Part shown: positions 25,040-34,132 of the stretch, piece after piece
Layout of the letters: each line of letters begins with the position of its first letter
Position numbering within the stretch: the first letter of the stretch is position 1
Origin: Siphonodentalium dalli
Taxonomy: Eukaryota; Mollusca; Scaphopoda; Gadilida; Siphonodentaliidae
Length of the DNA stretch: 64,000 nt
Reading direction: 5' to 3'
NCBI GenBank assembly: GCA_032622095.1
Contig: CP136064.1
Location: forward strand, 142,925,954-142,989,953
Position numbers and translations under genes: made by a program
The notes under the pieces: generated by a model
Told to the model about the DNA's origin: nothing
The model's input: the letters and a program-made list of their open reading frames with translations, nothing else
Database searches by the model: none

Positions 25040-25626
25040 TGTCCGTCGCACTAAGCCTAATCCAAAACCGTCTCACTCGCCGGCATCAGCACGAGGGCGG
25101 TTGCTTCCAATTAAGGTTACAGACCGCTCAAATCACTCGTACCGACGCTCTGACAATACAAGGAACTAATAGAGCCAAATAAAATCTGACTTGTTCGCTC
25201 CACTTGCTGCCAGAGTCTCCAGATTATACAAACACCACACATTTTTTATTGTATTTGACCAGGAAACCTTCCAGCAATATTGAGCTGAGAACAGCCTGTA
25301 TACACATCAATTGCCGCCCATGCAATAATTAGGCATACCGACATGATTGTCCGCATTGTGTTGACAAACGCTTATGGAGCAGTGAGAAATAATTATTTTT
25401 TACGCAACGCTAAACCGAAGCCGTTAGCAATGGCCTTTGTCTCAGCATTAGAGGTGTCGATGGTTGCTAAATATTTGACACTGATAGAGATATCGTCGGT
25501 ATTAATATCCACACCGGCGGCTACGATGTACCGACTATTTGCATAAAGTGAAACCGACTACACGGTGTCAAAAACAGTATCGCGATATGACTACATACCG
25601 AAATACCGTGAAGCCCTAAGTAAAAG

Positions 25627-26544
25627 AGATTGAAATTGAGTTAGATCGACGGTTTGAACTTCCTACATGTAGGTGATCAATTCACACAAAAACTAGGAGT
25701 ATATATTAGAATCATGTACGTTGCTTGAATATCACTGTCAAAATTTTAACATCCCTGAAATATTTTCGGTAAACCAGAGTAATCCGCGATCGCACATCTG
25801 TAATTAATCAGAAACAAAGGCTCTGCCGCGCAGTGCCGTAATTATGTTCACGAAAATTAATTATCACCTATCACTGATGAACCAAGCAGTACCTGTGAAA
25901 GACGAAATACCAAGCTGAAGTTTTCGCATTCGCCGCACTGTTTTCTACTTTTATGCTCACTAGTACTAGTAGTATGTCATCAAAAGTTGACAAAACTCAA
26001 ATAAAATCACGTCATGTTGCATTATTTATTATGGTTTATTTCTACATTATACACCACAAAACATGATTTAAGTGTCATTTTCCGCCTTAGATTTCTTCAG
26101 CTTGGTTCTGCTTGGTATTTCGACGCACCAAAATTGTGAAACTAATTGAATTCTAGTCGACTAATTTTTATTTCTAACTGCGTAACTCGAAATTCGGTGA
26201 ACAGAATTAGAATTGCAACGACTCATAAAACCTCCTTCAGTCGAAATGACACAACGGTTTATGTCAGTATGTTGCTCGCATATTCCTGCAATAGCTATCA
26301 CAGAAATAATTGTGTAATAATAACTATTTAGGGTGTAAATAACGCGAAATTCACAAGCATAAATTTCATCCTCGGCCATTGTTGAGCCAGTGGTGCATTC
26401 GATTGGAACCCCATTCGCCGATTCGGCAAACGCAACAGTCTGTTCTCTAGAAAATATAGCGGCCCTGCACTACTTTTAACCAAAACATTACAACGCCCGT
26501 TCGTAAAAACCAACGAACGTGTACCAAATGGAGCAACCTGACTA
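25627..26544. other. AT-rich spacer with a short inverted repeat
   Basis: No gene recognised. CGAAATACCAAGC with TGAAG (25904-25922) reappears in reverse complement near 26095-26122, suggesting an old ~230 bp MITE. Frames of 60-72 codons overlap on both strands and have no features. Confidence 0.45.
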
Positions 26545-26855
26545 TGCCACCGCAGACGCTACGATTAAAATCGTAAGTGGGGGAAATCGTAGGTGGAGAA
26601 ATCGTAGCTTGCCCGCAGACGCTACGGTGCTGCGATCTTTGCAGCTACGATTTTCGTGGTATTTACAACATGACCAGTGCGACAGTGGTCATGTGACAGC
26701 TACGATCGCGCGCGTTGCCAAAGTCACGTCACGATTTTCCTGGTAAAATCAAACAGTGCTTGATTGCTACGATATTGTCGTGCGCACGCGCATTGGATGC
26801 TTCCTCCTGCGATTTTCCCCACTTACGATTTTAATCGCAGCGTGTGCGGTGGCAC
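26545..26855 (+). mobile_element. TTA-flanked MITE, copy 1
   Basis: 311 bp unit starting TGCCACCGCAGACGCTACGA and ending GCGTGTGCGGTGGCAC; the ~45 bp ends are inverted repeats of each other, and each end also contains CGATTAAAATCG. The TTA at 26856-26858 beside it would fit the 3 bp target preference of PIF/Harbinger elements. No transposase. Confidence 0.8.
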
Positions 26856-26858
26856 TTA

Positions 26859-27181
26859 GTGCCACCGCACACGCTGCGATTAAAATCGTAAGTGGGGAAA
26901 ATCGCAGGAGGAAGCATCCAATGCGCATGCCCACGACAATATCGTAGCCAAATCGTAGCAATCAAGCACTGTTTGATTTTACCAGGAAAATCGTGGCGTG
27001 ACTTTGGCAACGCGCGCGATCGTAGCTGTCACATGACCACTGTCGCACTGGTCATGTTGTAAATACCACGAAAATCGTAGCTGCAAAGATCGCAGCACCG
27101 TAGCGTCTGTGGGCAAGCTACGATTTCTCCACCTACGATTTCCCCCACTTACGATTTTAATCGTAGCGTCTGCGGTGGCAC
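26859..27181 (-). mobile_element. TTA-flanked MITE, copy 2, head to head with copy 1
   Basis: Nearly exact reverse complement of copy 1, separated from it only by TTA. It has one extra 11 bp segment in the middle (around GTAGCCAAATCG) that copy 1 lacks and copy 3 retains. Together copies 1 and 2 form a palindrome of about 640 bp. Confidence 0.85.
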
Positions 27182-27187
27182 AAATTA

Positions 27188-27736
27188 GTGCCACCGCAGA
27201 ATCTCACTCCCCGACGGGAGATTTCTCGTTCCCGCTTTTCGCCCAAAGAGTGGGAAACCACGGACGCGAGGGCGGTTGCTCGCCTCGGACCGCCTGTTTC
27301 GCGCCGCTCGCCCAAATGTCGATTTTCGACAGATTTCCTTCGTCATCATTTACGCCTCAGAGGCCAAAGTGTCAGTTTTTACAACCATCGGGCGATTTCT
27401 GTTTCCCAGCGGTTCGCCTCGGAGGCCAAACTTTCCCAAGAAATATTAAAATCGTAAGTGGGCCCGGGAAATCGTAGGTGGAGAAATCGTAGCTTGCCCA
27501 CAGACGCTACGGTGCTGCGATCTTTGCAGCTACGATTTTCGTGGTATTTACAACATGACCAGTGCGACAGTGGTCATGTGACAGCTACGATCGCGCGCGT
27601 TGCCAAAGTCACGCCACGATTTTCCTGGTAAAATCAAACAGTGCTTGATTGCTACGATTTGGCTACGATATTGTCGTGGGCATGCGCATTGGATGCTTCC
27701 TCCTGCGATTTTCCCCACTTACGATTTTAATCGCAG
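27188..27736 (+). mobile_element. TTA-flanked MITE, copy 3, interrupted and truncated
   Basis: Starts GTGCCACCGCAGA after TTA (27185-27187). About 246 bp of GC-rich foreign sequence (27201-27446) replaces a few bases of the left end; the MITE then resumes at ATTAAAATCGTAAGTGG. The right end stops at AATCGCAG, missing its last ~17 bases where the next element begins. The GC-rich filler contains CCTCGGAGGCC-like and CGCCTCGGACC motifs and no gene I recognise. Confidence 0.75.
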
Positions 27737-28171
27737 ACTATGTCTGTATCTGTTGTTGGGAAGGTGTGAAATATAAATTTCAGTTCATTCGTGTAGTAAT
27801 TTCGTATGAATGAAACACTCTTCATTCGTGTATTACCAACAGGTGTGTGTGGGTGTGTGTGTGTGTACACATGATACAATTCTAGTCATACCTGAGATTA
27901 AGTATAATTGTAAACATAGGATTTGCTCATCAGACGATAATCTGACAATATTTACGCATGGTAAATTTATATTCATGCGTAATAGTAAGGTTAAGGTAAT
28001 GTTTTTTGTTATGGTCATGATTTTGTTGCGGCCATGTTCTAGCATAGATCGATAAATAAGTTAAAGATTGTTATAAGTCATCGTTGTTTCACAGACAGTT
28101 CTATTGGTGATCGAATTTGATAACTATTTTGTTGGAAAAACTAAGTGTGTTAGAGTAGCCTCCCTGTTATT

Positions 28172-28420
28172 TAAATAAAGAGCGTTTGTTTCGCTTATGT
28201 GCGATTGAGCACAGGCGGTAACTATAGGTCTATCGAGTATATAACATATAGCGCCATCATATAAAAGATGAAAGAAACATATCAACAGCTTTGTTTAGTC
28301 TGATATTACGTATGTATACGTGTGCACGTCTAACATGTGACCTTTGGTGAAATAGTGCTACACGATGCTTAATAACTTCATCGTGATAGAGAGGTAATGA
28401 ATAAACGCTCCTTGTTATTT
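28172..28420 (+). mobile_element. MITE with AATAAAGAGCGTT ends, copy A
   Basis: Begins AATAAAGAGCGTTTG and ends AAACGCTCCTTGTTATTTA, an inverted pair. The interior (CGTGATAGAGAGGTAATGAA and upstream) matches copy B at 31350-31658. Confidence 0.75.
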
Positions 28421-28511
28421 ACGTGAGAGTATAATGTCCAATTATTGCAAATAAAACATTGTGGACATATGTGGACACCCGATTGGCACACTTACTCATC
28501 ACGTGATCACC

Positions 28512-28646
28512 TGTACATATTATCAGTTTATCGAGCTATTCATACTTACACCAAAGTAAGTAATCTGTACATATTAGCTGCTAATATGTACAGATTACTT
28601 ACTTTGGTGTAAGTATGAATAGCTCGATAAACTGATAATATGTACA
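28512..28646. repeat. Perfect palindrome, 67 bp arms, 1-base spacer
   Basis: 28512-28578 is the exact reverse complement of 28580-28646. It includes TATCGAGCTATTCATACTTA and its complement. A single diverged arm-like copy lies near 31985-32045. Confidence 0.93.
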
Positions 28647-28880
28647 TTATGTACATGTGAATTAAGTCACTCTGGGTTATTTGACCATAAACCTGTTACA
28701 CCTTAGCCATTGGTTTATTGTAATTTAATGAAAATTTTACACATCGTTATTGCTTTCAAAAATAGTACAACTTCCTGTTGGTAATACACGAATGAAGAGT
28801 GTTTCATTCATACGAAATTACTACACGAATGAACTGAAATTTATATTTCACATCTTCCCAACAACAGATACAGACATAGT

Positions 28881-29252
28881 CATAGTGTTATACTGTCTTG
28901 CATGTACCCATGCTATGACATCATTAGAAGGGGCAATTCAATCAAGGAGTTAAAGTGACACGAAACAAGGGACGTGATGCAATATTGGTGTTTGAATATT
29001 AAAGGAACACAAGACACTCTAAAGGGACACAAGACACTCATTATGAATGAATGTTAACAATACAAGCGCAGTGGTTGAAAGTTAAAATGACACAGAACAA
29101 TATTTAAAGTTAAAATTTTCGGGCTCTTAATGCGCCTTTTATCATTACGTATCGTTTCTCACTCTACATTTCCCAATAATCCACTCACTCTCTCCCCGCT
29201 TACAGATATATAAAGAAAACGAGAATATCATGTTGATGAAGTTTATTGAAAT
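28881..29252. other. Downstream flank of the viral-like gene cluster
   Basis: No gene seen. AAGGAACACAAGACACTCTA is followed by GGGACACAAGACACTCATTA, a small direct duplication near 29000-29045. A GAATTTAATC/TTTATT-rich stretch just before 29253 would be the 3' region of the minus-strand genes. Confidence 0.4.
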
Positions 29253-29660
29253 TTAATCGTCCGAATTGTCATCACTTTCGTCAGAAGTGTCATTTGTTTC
29301 GTCCATGAATTTTTCTAGCATCGGTTTGTACTTCAATATTGACATTTTCACTGCATCACGATCTTCATAACCATTATTCAAATATTTGTCGACTTTATCC
29401 ATGACTCTGTTGTGCAGAGTCCCATTGCGCAGCTGCAGATACGCTACTATTGTCCAAGCATAACCATTCATAAATTGCCTCATGTGTTCACTTTTAAGGT
29501 CCTTGTCAGCTTGTTGTTTTGCTTCTGTTTCTGTCGAGCCATTTTCCTTATACGTTTCCACTTTATCACTCCATTCCTCATGTGTTTTATCTCTACTCTC
29601 ATCACACAAACTTTTGAAGTATTCATCTTCATTCAATTTAATTTTCTTATTCTGACTCAT
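29253..29660 (-). CDS. Acidic 135-residue protein of the Polinton-like cluster
   Basis: Complete frame from ATG (29660) to TAA. I do not recognise the family. The N-terminal half is charged and Lys/Glu-rich with no signal peptide or membrane segment. The middle (about residues 55-115) looks helical with hydrophobic positions (GYAWTIVAYLQLRNG). The last 15 residues are almost all Asp, Glu, Ser, Asn or Thr. The ATG overlaps the alternative-frame end of the upstream finger gene, and all three genes lie on one strand with overlaps or tiny gaps, a layout typical of compact viral genomes. Of the three it is the only one with no visible lesion. A role in the virion or in host interaction is pure inference. 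Confidence 0.6.
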   Translation of the reverse strand: MSQNKKIKLNEDEYFKSLCDESRDKTHEEWSDKVETYKENGSTETEAKQQADKDLKSEHMRQFMNGYAWTIVAYLQLRNGTLHNRVMDKVDKYLNNGYEDRDAVKMSILKYKPMLEKFMDETNDTSDESDDNSDD

Positions 29661-29684
29661 CCGTGTCCTCAGTTAATTTTCGTT

Positions 29685-29945
29685 TTAACTTATTTTCTTT
29701 ACACCAGTTTTTTTTACGTGTCTCTGAACATCATAATGATCTTCGAACAAAATCCCGCAGTCATTACAAGGGTACATGTCTTCTCGAATGTCTATGTTTT
29801 GACGGTTCTTCTTATTAATTTCATCGAGCTCACCAGGTGGCCTTATGTCCTTAGTATAGCCATTATGTTGACCCTGGGGCACAATATAATTATATGCTAT
29901 GCTTTGACCAGGGAGTTCTCTGTTCATCTGGGTGTTCTCTGTCAT
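29685..29945 (-). pseudogene. Zinc-finger protein of the Polinton-like cluster, frame broken near the end
   Basis: Frame of 86 codons starting ATG 29945, inside the last 56 bases of the ATPase gene in another frame. Residues 58-76 hold Cys60, Cys63 and His76 with the spacing of a zinc finger (C-x2-C-x12-H), but the frame then leaves the finger and stops without a fourth ligand. The break coincides with a run of eight A on the minus strand (29708-29715): a one-base change there would continue the frame through a ligand residue to a stop overlapping the next gene's ATG. This could be a true frameshift or a homopolymer error in the assembly. The N-terminal 50 residues are polar and unrecognised. 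Similar small finger proteins occur beside packaging ATPases in Polinton-type elements, from memory. Confidence 0.55.
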
Positions 29946-30897
29946 CGTATTTCATGTCATTCCATTCACCCATATGTTGGTTCGTGTCCTCTTTTAGCAC
30001 ATTCTGTCGCAGACGTAATGTGTCCGGTGTTGCGGCTTTTAAATCCACCAGTAGGTAACCGTACGGTTCACTCGTCGCTTCCGAAAACTCTCGAACCATA
30101 CGCTGAGGACATTCAGGATACATCTGTCTTGATAATGTGGAAATTAATCCCTTGTCGATTGGGTTATTGAACAATACCAAATATTGACAATTTCGTCGTT
30201 GCGTTGGATCTTTGTTGTAGTAGAAATTCTGGTTCAAACTTATCAAAGATAAGTTCAAATGGTGACTTCCTTCGGAATGCAAATCATTAACTCTCTGGTC
30301 TTTTGATGAAGTTTGCATCAAGTCATCGAGTATAACTAGATTTTTATACCGGGGGTTGATAAGAGAATCCAAGTTTGCTGTAATTCCTCGTATAAAGTTG
30401 ACATGAGGGGTGACGATATACTTTATTTCGTCATATAGGGGCTGCCAATATTTATAAAACCATATTATTCTGTCAGGTGCGGGTGATATTTTTGAGGCAG
30501 ACTTTTGTAGCAAGGTTTTCACGAAGTACGTCTTCCCACTAGATGTCTGTCCACTTACTCATGCCGTGAATGTATGCTTGAAAATAAAATCTTCCTGGAT
30601 TTTGGCCATTGGATCATCAAAGCAGGATGTTATGTCGCTTGGTGGCTGTTGTTGTTGCTGTTGTTGTTGTGGCTGATGATACTGTTGTTGTTGTTGGTGT
30701 GGATGATGATACTGTTGTTGTTGTTGTTATGGATGATGATACTGTTGTTGTGGATGATGATACTGTTGTTGTTATTGTTGTGGCCGATGATACTGTTGTT
30801 GTTGTTGTTCTGAAGGCGTGTGTTTAACTTTGATATGACGCTTCAAACTATCTTGCCAAGCATAGACACTTAAGCACTCTTCACATTGATACTTCAT
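29890..30897 (-). pseudogene. Packaging ATPase (FtsK/HerA type) with N-terminal C2H2 finger, Polinton/Maverick-like
   Basis: From ATG 30897 to the stop at 29890 the reading frame spans 335 codons. Residues 1-26 form a C2H2 finger (Cys5, Cys8, His21, His26), followed by a Gln/His/Pro-rich low-complexity linker to about residue 85. The Walker A motif GQTSSGKT is at about 116-123, Walker B LVILDD at about 187-192, a sensor-like LNQNF at about 221-225, and LVLFNNP plus SRQMYP further on. This motif order is characteristic of the A32-like genome-packaging ATPases of Polintons and adintoviruses, which pump DNA into the capsid. Three in-frame stops break it: two TAA in the linker (30774-30772 and 30729-30727) and one TGA just before Walker A (30561-30559). 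Downstream of them about 210 codons are open, from a GTG at 30522, but that part lacks Walker A. It overlaps the next gene by 56 bases. Family assignment is firm; intactness is not supported. Confidence 0.85.
30640..30812. repeat. Trinucleotide-rich microsatellite in the ATPase linker
   Basis: Plus-strand TTG/TTGTTG runs alternate with ATGATGATACTG. On the minus strand this encodes Gln runs with Tyr-His-His-Pro. Both in-frame TAA codons of the ATPase gene are here, each one base from CAA. Confidence 0.85.
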
Positions 30898-30978
30898 TTT
30901 CCTATATAATCAGTGAAATCGAGCGTTCTTCTATGCACCTATATTTATATAGAACAGAAACAAGGGACACGTGGTGGA

Positions 30979-31112
30979 CTAGTTAACTAGTTCAGGCTGT
31001 CGTTCACAACGTCTCTTCGTGTTGTTTGTACTGGATACAAATTTATCACATTGGCTACAATACAACCTACCTATCCAAATGTCAATGGAATTATGAGTGA
31101 TTTCAATATGAA
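30979..31112 (-). pseudogene. Zinc-finger-like remnant upstream of the ATPase
   Basis: A minus-strand frame of about 44 codons with no ATG, containing LYCSQCDKFVSSTNNTKRRC. It has the paired cysteines and spacing of a C2H2/C2HC finger whose histidine position is arginine. It ends in TAG at 30979. It may be the tail of a neighbouring finger gene of the same viral-like element. Weak call. Confidence 0.35.
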
Positions 31113-31349
31113 CACTCTATTATATAGATATGTGTAACCTGGTGGCATGATGAAATCGATTGTGTACTGAGTTGACCTCCGGCTTCGTGCCGATTGTGTA
31201 CTGAGCTGACACCGTGGATAAATTGACCAATGACTGCTATTGTATCTTTTGACAGATATGCGTGCGCAGACTCGTTTGATGTTCGCTATCGCATTACTAT
31301 GTTTTCCAATAATTCTCGATAATACACGGATGCCATTTATGCTGAAAGA

Positions 31350-31658
31350 TGAATAAAGAGCGTTACTTGACTACGAGCTAATACTCATTATTTGGATGTC
31401 TTGTGCTCCGACACGTACACATTGTGTACGCGCATGAATAGGTGCGGTTAAGTGGCGCTATATGCCATATACTCGATAGACCTATTTACAGTCACAATCG
31501 CGAATAATCGAAACATATCAGCTTTGTTTAGTCTTATGTTACATATGTATATACGTGTACACGGTCTAACGTGTGACCTCTGGTGAAATAGCGATACACG
31601 ATGCTCAATAACTTCATCGTGATAGAGAAGTAAAGAATAAACGCTCTTTATTATTTAT
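31350..31658 (+). mobile_element. MITE with AATAAAGAGCGTT ends, copy B
   Basis: Begins GAATAAAGAGCGTTACTTG and ends AAACGCTCTTTATTATTTAT. It shares the TTTGTTTAGTCT, CTCGATAGACC and CTTCATCGTGATAGAGA blocks with copy A, in the same orientation. Copies A and B bracket the Polinton-like genes, 3.2 kb apart. Confidence 0.75.
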
Positions 31659-32120
31659 GTAAGAGCAATGGCGTCAAATTATTTCAGGTAAAACATTGTG
31701 GAGACAATTATATGATGGAATAGACGGGATGGCGTCTGATGGACTGGTCCGAGTCGCTGTAATCTTGGCCATTGTCACAATCAGTATGAATGCATACATT
31801 CCAGTGTTTATCATCAGCATTGTATGAATCATTCTCGGCGTGTTGGTCATTTTGTCGTTGATTACAAACAATCAATTGGTACAGCGATAAGCATAACAAA
31901 TTGAAAATTTCTTGCATCACCATGTTTTCAGTTTGTTCAAAATAACAATAACATCAAAGTAACTTCAAGTATTGCATGTATACCCACTTGTACATATTAT
32001 TTGAGCGTATGTATGCATAGTTCGATAAGCTGCTAATATGTATGTGTGATAAGATTATGTGACGTATTAGCATTAACGCGATAAACAGCTGAGATTATTC
32101 GGTTGATGTGTCAGACATTT
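31659..32120. other. Flank sharing homology with 28421-28650
   Basis: AAAACATTGTGGA follows the MITE end here as it does at 28453, and a diverged palindrome arm (GTATGCATAGTTCGATAAGC) is near 32010. So a region larger than the MITE is duplicated on both sides of the viral-like genes. No gene recognised. Confidence 0.5.
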
Positions 32121-32121
32121 A

Positions 32122-32370
32122 ATAGTCGGCCGTGAATATTTTCAGTAAGATGTATGCCTGTCTGAACCTTTAAGCAAATAATTTGGTTAAGCCGTCTTAA
32201 GCTGAGATTATTTAGTTGCTGCAATAGTCGGCCGAGATTACAAAGCAACTTCACACGATGACTTGTTAGTCAACAATATACACACATGACGATCTGCTCT
32301 ATGAATTGGTTAAGATTATTTGCAGACACGCAATAGTGGGCCGAGATTACAAAGCAACTTCACCAAAAAT
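32122..32370. repeat. Dispersed GTCGGCCGAGATTACAAAGC repeats
   Basis: Near-identical copies at about 32227 and 32336 (the second with GTGGGCCGAGATTAC) and a partial one at 32125 (GTCGGCCGTG). Spacing is about 105-110 bp. Confidence 0.65.
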
Positions 32371-32529
32371 ATAAACACATGTGACGCTCAAATATGACGC
32401 CCATATCGAAAATATACTTACGCCCATTTTTATCAACGATTCTCAAATATATAGTACTAACATACTCAAAATACACTTATGCCCAATTTTACGATTGACG
32501 TTAAGGAGTGGCACGTACTACTTTCCTCC

Positions 32530-33630
32530 CAACCGTTTGAAATATAACGTTGGCCAACGTTGTGCCCATCGCGAACATGCCAACGGAATTATCTGCAGTA
32601 AATTGGTTGGGTTGGTGTGGTTGGGCCTTGGTTGGCCCAACGTATTCATCCCAACCGTTGAAAGTATAACGTTGGGCCAACGCCAACACGGAAATGGAAT
32701 TTACTGTACACATCACATTGGTTGGGTTTACGTTGTTGGCCCTTAGTTGACCCCAATTAAGGTATTCCTCCCATGCAACAGTTGGAATTATAACGTTGGT
32801 CCAATGTTGGGTCAACGCTAACGGTCTCATGGTAGTCCAATTACATATAGCGTACATACATATAAATCTCAACGATATGCCGATACTTTATGTTCCGTAA
32901 ACACACGTACAATCATTGCTGACACAATATATGCTACGATATGTCATAAAATACGTTGGATGGTGTCGGTTGGTATATCGTTGGCCCAACGTAATGCCAA
33001 CGTAGATGACGTAGAAAGCTCTGACGTCAAACTCTACGCGCGTGCACACAACGGATCAGGCGTCTGTTTATTGCGCGCTTTGTTCTGGTTCTCGTTCAGT
33101 GTTGCTGCTGGTATTGATTTGAGCAAATAAAGGATTCAGTTTCTTTAATTTGGAATTCAAGGATTTGTTCGTTATGTAGATGCCGCCATCGGTCATCGAG
33201 TCGCTATCCGAGGTAGGTTTACGTTTGTGAGAAACTACTCTTTTGTGTAAAACTAATTATTTTTCCCCAATATTTTTCTCGGAATCAAAAAGTTCTGAAT
33301 ATTTGCACGGCGTACATATAAGTTAATTATAGCGGAGAATACTTATTGACATGCATAGTAGTCTCTCACAAACTTGCATCAGACAGCGACATGGTGGCTG
33401 AAGGTGGTAACTGAATTATGAACGGATTATTGGATGCCACAAAAAAAATACAAAATTCCCCAACGTTATGCCAACCAATTTAGTTTGAGTTCCCAACGTT
33501 GTCCCTCCGTTGGGTCAACGTTATGCCAACCAAAGGGTTTCGTTTCCAACGTTGGGCCAACGCTCTGTATATGTCGTCCAACGTTGGCCCAACGTAGGCC
33601 CAACGTTGACACAATGAGCAAAATTACGTT
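32530..33630. repeat. Scattered palindromic CCAACGTTGGGCCAACGT motif
   Basis: Combinations of AACGTTGG, GTTGGCCCAACG and GTTATGCCAACC occur densely at 32540-32830, 32955-33005 and 33460-33625 in both orientations. Between them (33011-33455) is a stretch with a weak inverted pair, GTTTGTGAGAAACTAC with GTAGTCTCTCACAAAC. No gene supported. Confidence 0.75.
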
Positions 33631-34064
33631 GGCCCAAGTGGTTGTGGGTGGTGAGGAAGGTAGCGTGGTCAGTGAAAGTTGTGAGCAGATGTGACTGTTG
33701 TTGATGAGGACATAGTTGATGGAAGCTGGGTTGAACACGATTATTGCAAGAATTATGAGTCGAGCATGCACCAAGGTTCACAGGTAGAGGTTGCCGCGGA
33801 AATACGAGGCGAGCAGATATGTAAGACGGTGGTTGAGCAAGGTGTTGCGTTAAATATTCTAACTGCTTTTGCTGGCCGAAAAAATGTAATGACATTTCTT
33901 GGTATAATTATGATGAAGTGATCTCGTTTATTCCAGATCCACAACTGATCGAGGGGTCTCATTCACATTTCGCTGTTGGGGAATGTGCGTGGGACTCGGC
34001 GATGAGTAAACTGTTTAAAAGTTATCATTACTTCACCTCACTAATATACTTTTTTTTATATGTG
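33631..34064. other. No feature seen
   Basis: Mixed-composition sequence; overlapping 70-120 codon frames occur on both strands, none with a recognisable domain or splice context. Confidence 0.4.
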
Positions 34065-34132
34065 AATATAATCACAGGTCCCCAGAACAAAAATTGTGGT
34101 AATTTTTTGTTCTGGGGACCTGTGAATATAAT
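34065..34132. mobile_element. 52 bp hairpin MITE with 8 bp target duplication
   Basis: 34073-34093 (CACAGGTCCCCAGAACAAAA and one more A) is the exact reverse complement of 34104-34124, with a 10-base loop. Both sides carry AATATAAT (34065-34072, 34125-34132). This is a nearly minimal inverted-repeat insertion. Confidence 0.8.

Larger units (their letters stand above)
23383..25215 (-). mobile_element. Retroposed element inside the hAT-like element
   Basis: Flanked by an exact 13 bp direct repeat, TCTCCAGATTATA, at 23370-23382 and 25216-25228. On the minus strand the 3' end is a TAAATAAATAAA-type tail directly against the left duplication. Long target duplication plus a simple-sequence 3' tail indicates target-primed reverse transcription, as for LINEs, SINEs or processed copies. 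It carries one reading frame, now split, and no reverse transcriptase, so it depended on machinery encoded elsewhere. Confidence 0.82.
22793..25618. mobile_element. hAT-like non-autonomous transposon (outer level of nest)
   Basis: Terminal inverted repeat TAGGGCTTCACGGTAT at 22793 with its reverse complement ATACCGTGAAGCCCTA ending at 25618. The flanks carry an exact 8 bp direct repeat, AGTAAAAG, at 22785-22792 and 25619-25626. An 8 bp target duplication with a YAGGG-type end is the signature of the hAT superfamily. Subterminal CGCGATATGACTA is also inverted between the ends. Removing the nested retroposon leaves about 1 kb with no transposase, so it is non-autonomous. Confidence 0.85.
27737..28880. 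mobile_element. 1.14 kb element with 107 bp inverted ends
   Basis: Left end 27737-27843 starts ACTATGTCTGTATCTGTTG and is the reverse complement of 28774-28880 with about one mismatch. The interior contains a GT microsatellite (27843-27868), one AATAAAGAGCGTT-type MITE and a long palindrome. No transposase frame. I could not define a target duplication because its left flank is a truncated MITE. Confidence 0.8.

Noticed and set aside
29412-30170. Longest plus-strand frame, 252 codons, hydrophobic
   Set aside because: Antisense to the packaging-ATPase and finger genes, which have clear motifs on the minus strand; its hydrophobic character comes from reading Lys/Glu/Asn codons backwards.
30559-30774. 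Stop-codon reassignment (TAA as Gln, TGA as Cys) to rescue the ATPase frame
   Set aside because: Neighbouring genes end at ordinary stops in sensible places, and TAA here is one base from CAA in a microsatellite, so mutation or consensus error is simpler.
33181-33213. Possible first exon, MPPSVIESLSE followed by a GTAGGT donor
   Set aside because: Only 11 codons, no downstream exon found, and the segment overlaps a weak inverted repeat with 33359-33400.
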